From Paenibacillus sp. Soil522 (GTDB taxonomy: Bacteria > Bacillota > Bacilli > Paenibacillales > Paenibacillaceae): a stretch of DNA of 64,000 bases. The stretch covers positions 62,864 through 126,863 of the forward strand of contig NZ_LMRV01000099.1 in assembly GCF_001428245.1 (NCBI RefSeq), written 5' to 3'. The notes below the pieces were generated by a model, which was not told where the DNA came from, did not search any database, and saw only the letters and a program-made list of their open reading frames with translations. Position numbers and translations under genes: made by a program. Position 1 is the stretch's first letter. Every line of letters starts with the position of its first letter. Shown here piece by piece: positions 60,605-64,000 of the stretch.

Positions 60605-61513
60605 ATGAATCGAATCATGAGAGATGAGAAAATGGTAAAACAAGGCTTAGAGGATAAGTATCCTTCCAGAATCGAGGATAAGCCTGTTGTGATGAAGCGT
60701 GAGGATGACGTACTCTATTCGGAATGGACCGCGAAAAGTCCTCTGAGCAAGGAGCAATCCGATTTTTACGAGAAAAACGGCTTCTTGGTTTTGGATCGAT
60801 TTTTCTCTGAGTTGGAATTGTCCGAATGGCGAACAGAGTTGAAAAGACTAAATGAGATATATCGCGAGGAAGAAGCGGAGCACGTCATTTTGGAACCGGA
60901 GAGCAGAGAAGTGCGGTCGGTCTTCGCTGTTCATGACAACAATGAAAAGTTCAAGCAGCTGGCTGCTCATCCAAAGCTCGCAGCAATCGCAAATTATTTG
61001 CTTGGCTCCGATACTTATATTCATCAATCCCGCATTAATTTCAAACCAGGCTTTACGGGGAAAGAATTTTATTGGCACTCGGATTTCGAGACCTGGCATG
61101 TGGAGGATGGCATGCCTTCCATGCGGGCGTTTAGCTGCTCCATCGCGCTCGAGGATAACTTTCAGCATAACGGGCCTTTGATGGTCATTCCCGGCTCCCA
61201 CAAGAAATTTATTTCCTGCATAGGGAAGACGCCCGACAATCATTTCAAGCAATCACTTCGCCGTCAAGAATACGGCGTTCCTGATCCACATAGTCTGAAA
61301 ATGCTGAACAAGGAGGGCGGAATTCATACGATTACCGGAAAAGCTGGGTCCATCGTTTTGTTTGATTGTAATACGATGCACGGCTCTAATAGCAACATTA
61401 CACCTGATCCGCGAAGCAATGTATTTCTCGTATATAATAGTACGGAAAATAAACTGCAGCAGCCTTACTCTGGTCAGAAGCCGCGGCCTCGTTACATCGC
61501 TTCACGAGAGTAG
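60605..61513 (+). CDS. ectD: Ectoine 5-hydroxylase
   Basis: A 302-residue non-haem Fe(II)/2-oxoglutarate dioxygenase of the PhyH type making 5-hydroxyectoine. The iron site is HSDFETWH near 155 (HxD) and the distal His in CNTMHGSNSN near 258; SMRAFSCSIALEDN and NGPLMVIPGSHK are EctD signature parts. ATG at 60605 has GAGGAG with good spacing; GTG 60596 lies in the site. The following membrane gene starts 3 bases after its stop. Confidence 0.94.
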   Translation: MNRIMRDEKMVKQGLEDKYPSRIEDKPVVMKREDDVLYSEWTAKSPLSKEQSDFYEKNGFLVLDRFFSELELSEWRTELKRLNEIYREEEAEHVILEPESREVRSVFAVHDNNEKFKQLAAHPKLAAIANYLLGSDTYIHQSRINFKPGFTGKEFYWHSDFETWHVEDGMPSMRAFSCSIALEDNFQHNGPLMVIPGSHKKFISCIGKTPDNHFKQSLRRQEYGVPDPHSLKMLNKEGGIHTITGKAGSIVLFDCNTMHGSNSNITPDPRSNVFLVYNSTENKLQQPYSGQKPRPRYIASRE

Positions 61514-61516
61514 GCA

Positions 61517-62038
61517 ATGAGCACGCTGCTCCTAGTCGGGTCGATCATCGGCATTAATATCGCTTATGTGTCTTTGTTTACGCTGCGCCTTATCTTTTCG
61601 ATAAAAGGAAGGAGAGGCGCGGCTTCCCTCCTTGCGATGCTCGAGGTTTTTATTTATTTAGCAGGCTTGAATCTGGTTCTGCAGAATCTGTCCAATCCGG
61701 TTAATATGGCTGCTTATTGTCTTGGCTTCGGTGCTGGTGTCTATCTGGGTAGCCGGATCGAGGAATATATGGCGCTTGGCTATTCCGTCGTGCAGGTTAT
61801 CGCCGATTCTGTTGAAACCAAGCTGCCGGACAAGCTTAGAAGCTACGGCTATGGCGTGACGTCATGGGCTGCGGATGGCCGGGATGGCAAACGCTTGGTC
61901 ATGCAAGTACTCGTCAAACGAAGCAATGAGAAAAAGCTTATGGACAGCATAGCGGTAGAAGCGCCGCGGGCGTTCGTCATTTCCCACGAACCAAGACAAT
62001 TCAAAGGCGGCTTCTGGACGAAAATGATCGAGAGGTAG
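61517..62038 (+). CDS. UPF0316/DUF2179 membrane protein
   Basis: A 173-residue protein with three hydrophobic segments (5-30, 38-58, 64-82) and a cytoplasmic DUF2179 domain (about 90-170, with GYGVTSWAADGRDGKRLVMQVLVKR). This matches family UPF0316. It begins 3 bases after ectD without an own clear site and is likely cotranscribed. Whether it takes part in ectoine handling is unknown; many members occur elsewhere. Confidence 0.85.
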   Translation: MSTLLLVGSIIGINIAYVSLFTLRLIFSIKGRRGAASLLAMLEVFIYLAGLNLVLQNLSNPVNMAAYCLGFGAGVYLGSRIEEYMALGYSVVQVIADSVETKLPDKLRSYGYGVTSWAADGRDGKRLVMQVLVKRSNEKKLMDSIAVEAPRAFVISHEPRQFKGGFWTKMIER

Positions 62039-62104
62039 CTCCATTTTATTTGACTAAACATAAGTTCTAATGGTATATTGGAATGTATGCTTAGGAGATG
62101 ATTT

Positions 62105-62142
62105 GCACAAACGGCTGCGTGCTTGCACGCAGCCGTTTGTGC
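62105..62142. repeat. Perfect 18-bp-arm palindrome, possible terminator
   Basis: Arms GCACAAACGGCTGCGTGC and its exact reverse complement flank TT. No T-run follows. It separates the ectoine operon from the helicase and may stop transcription or shield the RNA end. Confidence 0.7.
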
Positions 62143-62166
62143 CTATTATATGGAGGCCAGCAACCC

Positions 62167-64000
62167 GTGAATAAATATCCGTTTGATTTTGACCCGAAAC
62201 AGCCCTTTATCCAGCAGGCTAGCGATTGGATTGCCGATGTTTTTTATGAGAAGCTGCCCGAGGCCGGCTTTGAAATTAGAGACGAACAAATTTATATGGC
62301 CTTTCAATTGGAACGAGCCTATGCGGATAAACAAACCATTTTTGCGGAAGCGGGAGTGGGTACCGGCAAGACATTCGTATACCTGCTGTATGCGATCAGC
62401 TATGCTCGTTATACGAGAAAGCCGGCCATTATTGCTTGTGCCGATGAATCGTTAATCGAGCAGCTTGTGAAGCCCGAAGGCGATATCGCGAAGCTAGCCC
62501 GCCACTTGGATTTAACGATCGACGCCAGATTAGGGAAATCCCCAGATCAGTATATTTGTTTGAATAAGCTGGACGATGCAAGAGCAGGACAAGATCATGC
62601 AGAGCTGTTCGATAGTATTTATCGTGACCTTCCCAGCTTCGTGAATAAGCCGGATTCGATGCAAAGCTTCCACCATTACGGAAATCGCAAGGACTATCCA
62701 AGCTTAAATGACGAGCAGTGGAATAAGATAGGCTGGGATGTATTCCAGGACTGCTTGGTGTGTGATGTCAGACATCGCTGCGGCCAAACGCTATCACGCG
62801 ACCATTACCGCAAAGCGGCAGATGTCATCATATGCTCCCATGATTTTTATATGGAGCATATTTGGACTTATGAGGCTAGAAAGCGCGAAGGCCAGCTGCC
62901 TCTGCTGCCAGAGCATAGCTCGGTCGTCTTCGACGAGGGACACTTGCTTGAAACAGCTGCACAGCAAGCGTTAACGTATAAGCTGAATCATGCCGTATTT
63001 GAAGGAATCGTTACGCGCCTGCTCCAAGAAGAGATTCGGGAATCGCTTGCTGTAGCCGTAGAGGATGCCATTACCCAAAGCGAATATTTGTTTAAAATGA
63101 TGAACAAGCACAGTAAGAAGGTGCCGGCTTCGGACCGAAAGGAAATCGTTTGGAGCACTGAGCTTATGCGCGAAATTAATCGTTTGCAGGATACGCTATC
63201 GGTCATTGAAGAAGAGCTCGTATTTGAAAGCGGCTTATATACGATTGATACGTATCAGTTGAAAATTGTCGAAGAGCATTTGGAAATGATACAATTTGCG
63301 CTTTCCTTATTCAAGAAAGAAGACAAGCCGATTTGCTGGGTGTCGCAGGATAAGGAAGGAATCTCACTCGTTATCATGCCGAAATGGGTGAAGGAAGTAT
63401 TGAAGGAGCAAGTATTTTCCCGTAAAATGCCAATCGTATTTTCATCCGCGACGCTTTCGGTTAACGGCTCATTCGATTATATGATGGATATTTTAGGAAT
63501 GGAAAGCTCCTTGTCCTTTTCGGTGCCATCTCCTTATGATTATGAGCACCAAATGACGGTGGCAAGCCCAACGGTTAATCATTTAATGGGGTTAAACGAT
63601 AAGGTAGAGGAAGCCTATCGATTGCTAAAGCAATCAGGCGGAAGAACGCTTATTTTATTCCCGTCCATGGAGCAATTAGAGCAGTTCAAGGCTGCATCGG
63701 ATATGCATGCTGATTCTTCGGCCTATACCTTCTTGTATGAGGGCTCAAGCGAAATTAGCTATCTGATTGAGCAGTTTCAAAATGATGAAGCGAGTATTTT
63801 ATGCGCGGTAACGCTCTGGGAAGGTTTAGATATTCCAGGGCCGTCCCTCTCGCAGGTCATTATGTGGGAGCTGCCGTTTCCGCCGAACGATCCGTTATTC
63901 GCGGCGAGACGGAATGATTCGGATTCGCCCTTTGAGAAGGTGGACATGCCTTACATGCTGCTGCGTCTCAGACAGGGAATCGGGCGTTTGATCCGAACTC
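62167..64000 (+). CDS. DinG/XPD-type ATP-dependent DNA helicase (partial, runs off the end)
   Basis: An open frame of 611 codons from GTG (GGAGG 10-14 bases upstream) to the window end. Superfamily 2 helicase: Walker A AEAGVGTGKTF near residue 59, four cysteines for a [4Fe-4S] cluster (ICLNK near 127 and CLVCDVRHRC near 197), DEGH box VVFDEGH near 257, and QGIGRLIR near the window edge. There is no N-terminal exonuclease domain as in Bacillus DinG. It fits YoaA-like repair helicases. The end is missing. Confidence 0.88.
   Translation, partial: MNKYPFDFDPKQPFIQQASDWIADVFYEKLPEAGFEIRDEQIYMAFQLERAYADKQTIFAEAGVGTGKTFVYLLYAISYARYTRKPAIIACADESLIEQLVKPEGDIAKLARHLDLTIDARLGKSPDQYICLNKLDDARAGQDHAELFDSIYRDLPSFVNKPDSMQSFHHYGNRKDYPSLNDEQWNKIGWDVFQDCLVCDVRHRCGQTLSRDHYRKAADVIICSHDFYMEHIWTYEARKREGQLPLLPEHSSVVFDEGHLLETAAQQALTYKLNHAVFEGIVTRLLQEEIRESLAVAVEDAITQSEYLFKMMNKHSKKVPASDRKEIVWSTELMREINRLQDTLSVIEEELVFESGLYTIDTYQLKIVEEHLEMIQFALSLFKKEDKPICWVSQDKEGISLVIMPKWVKEVLKEQVFSRKMPIVFSSATLSVNGSFDYMMDILGMESSLSFSVPSPYDYEHQMTVASPTVNHLMGLNDKVEEAYRLLKQSGGRTLILFPSMEQLEQFKAASDMHADSSAYTFLYEGSSEISYLIEQFQNDEASILCAVTLWEGLDIPGPSLSQVIMWELPFPPNDPLFAARRNDSDSPFEKVDMPYMLLRLRQGIGRLIRT

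Overview
The window reads as chromosomal DNA of a low-to-mid GC, spore-forming member of the Bacillota, most likely Paenibacillus. Supporting signs are a four-gene pdhABCD cluster, a YpdA-type (bacillithiol) reductase, a XerS-type recombinase, a SleB-type spore cortex hydrolase, a YdjO-like protein, frequent TTG/GTG starts and strong GGAGG ribosome sites. No rRNA, tRNA, IS element, prophage or CRISPR array was recognised. This is inference from gene content; no database search was possible.

Layout. 1-5.2 kb: an ABC-F ATPase, a ChrA-type transporter and an OmpR/sensor-kinase pair. 5.2-7.6 kb: a tight operon of nitrilase-family hydrolase, acetyltransferase, an internally deleted acetyltransferase remnant and a PhnP-like metallo-hydrolase. 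7.6-10 kb: a leader with promoter, 8-codon ORF and two strong terminators ahead of a MutS2-like gene without the Smr domain. 10-13 kb: thiN, a TRIC-type channel, a low-molecular-weight tyrosine phosphatase and an esterase. 13-18 kb: pdhABCD. 18-26 kb: thioesterase, thyA-folA, a GltD-like protein, a membrane-anchored lysozyme-fold protein and topB. 26-37 kb: HAD phosphatase, small proteins, an orphan ABC ATPase with an acetyltransferase, a six-gene run MOSC/kinase/ChbG/MoxR/DUF58/DUF4129, and ypdA. 37-42 kb: an attenuator-like leader followed by a heterodimeric ABC exporter whose second subunit is frameshifted, then xerS. 43-53 kb: SleB-like hydrolase, DsbA-family protein, lactonase-family propeller, a two-component system, a DCC/DoxX/DUF4166 operon, a radical SAM/SPASM protein and uppP. 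53-54.5 kb: a CLC protein with fluoride-antiporter-type motifs.

54.5-62 kb is the most coherent specialised system: ehuBCDA (ectoine/hydroxyectoine uptake ABC transporter) and ectABCD (ectoine synthesis and hydroxylation), followed by a UPF0316 membrane protein, all on one strand with short spacing. Together these would let the cell make ectoine, convert it to 5-hydroxyectoine, and recapture leaked or environmental ectoines under osmotic stress. The window ends inside a DinG/XPD-type helicase.

Main points for a second look: two leader regions (near 7.7 and 38.0 kb) with the promoter/short-ORF/terminator layout of ribosome-mediated attenuators; the single-base frameshift in the second exporter subunit; CLC^F-type residues in the protein labelled by family as a chloride channel; the DCC/DoxX/DUF4166 operon beside its own two-component system; and the combined uptake-plus-synthesis ectoine operon with unusual start-region features.
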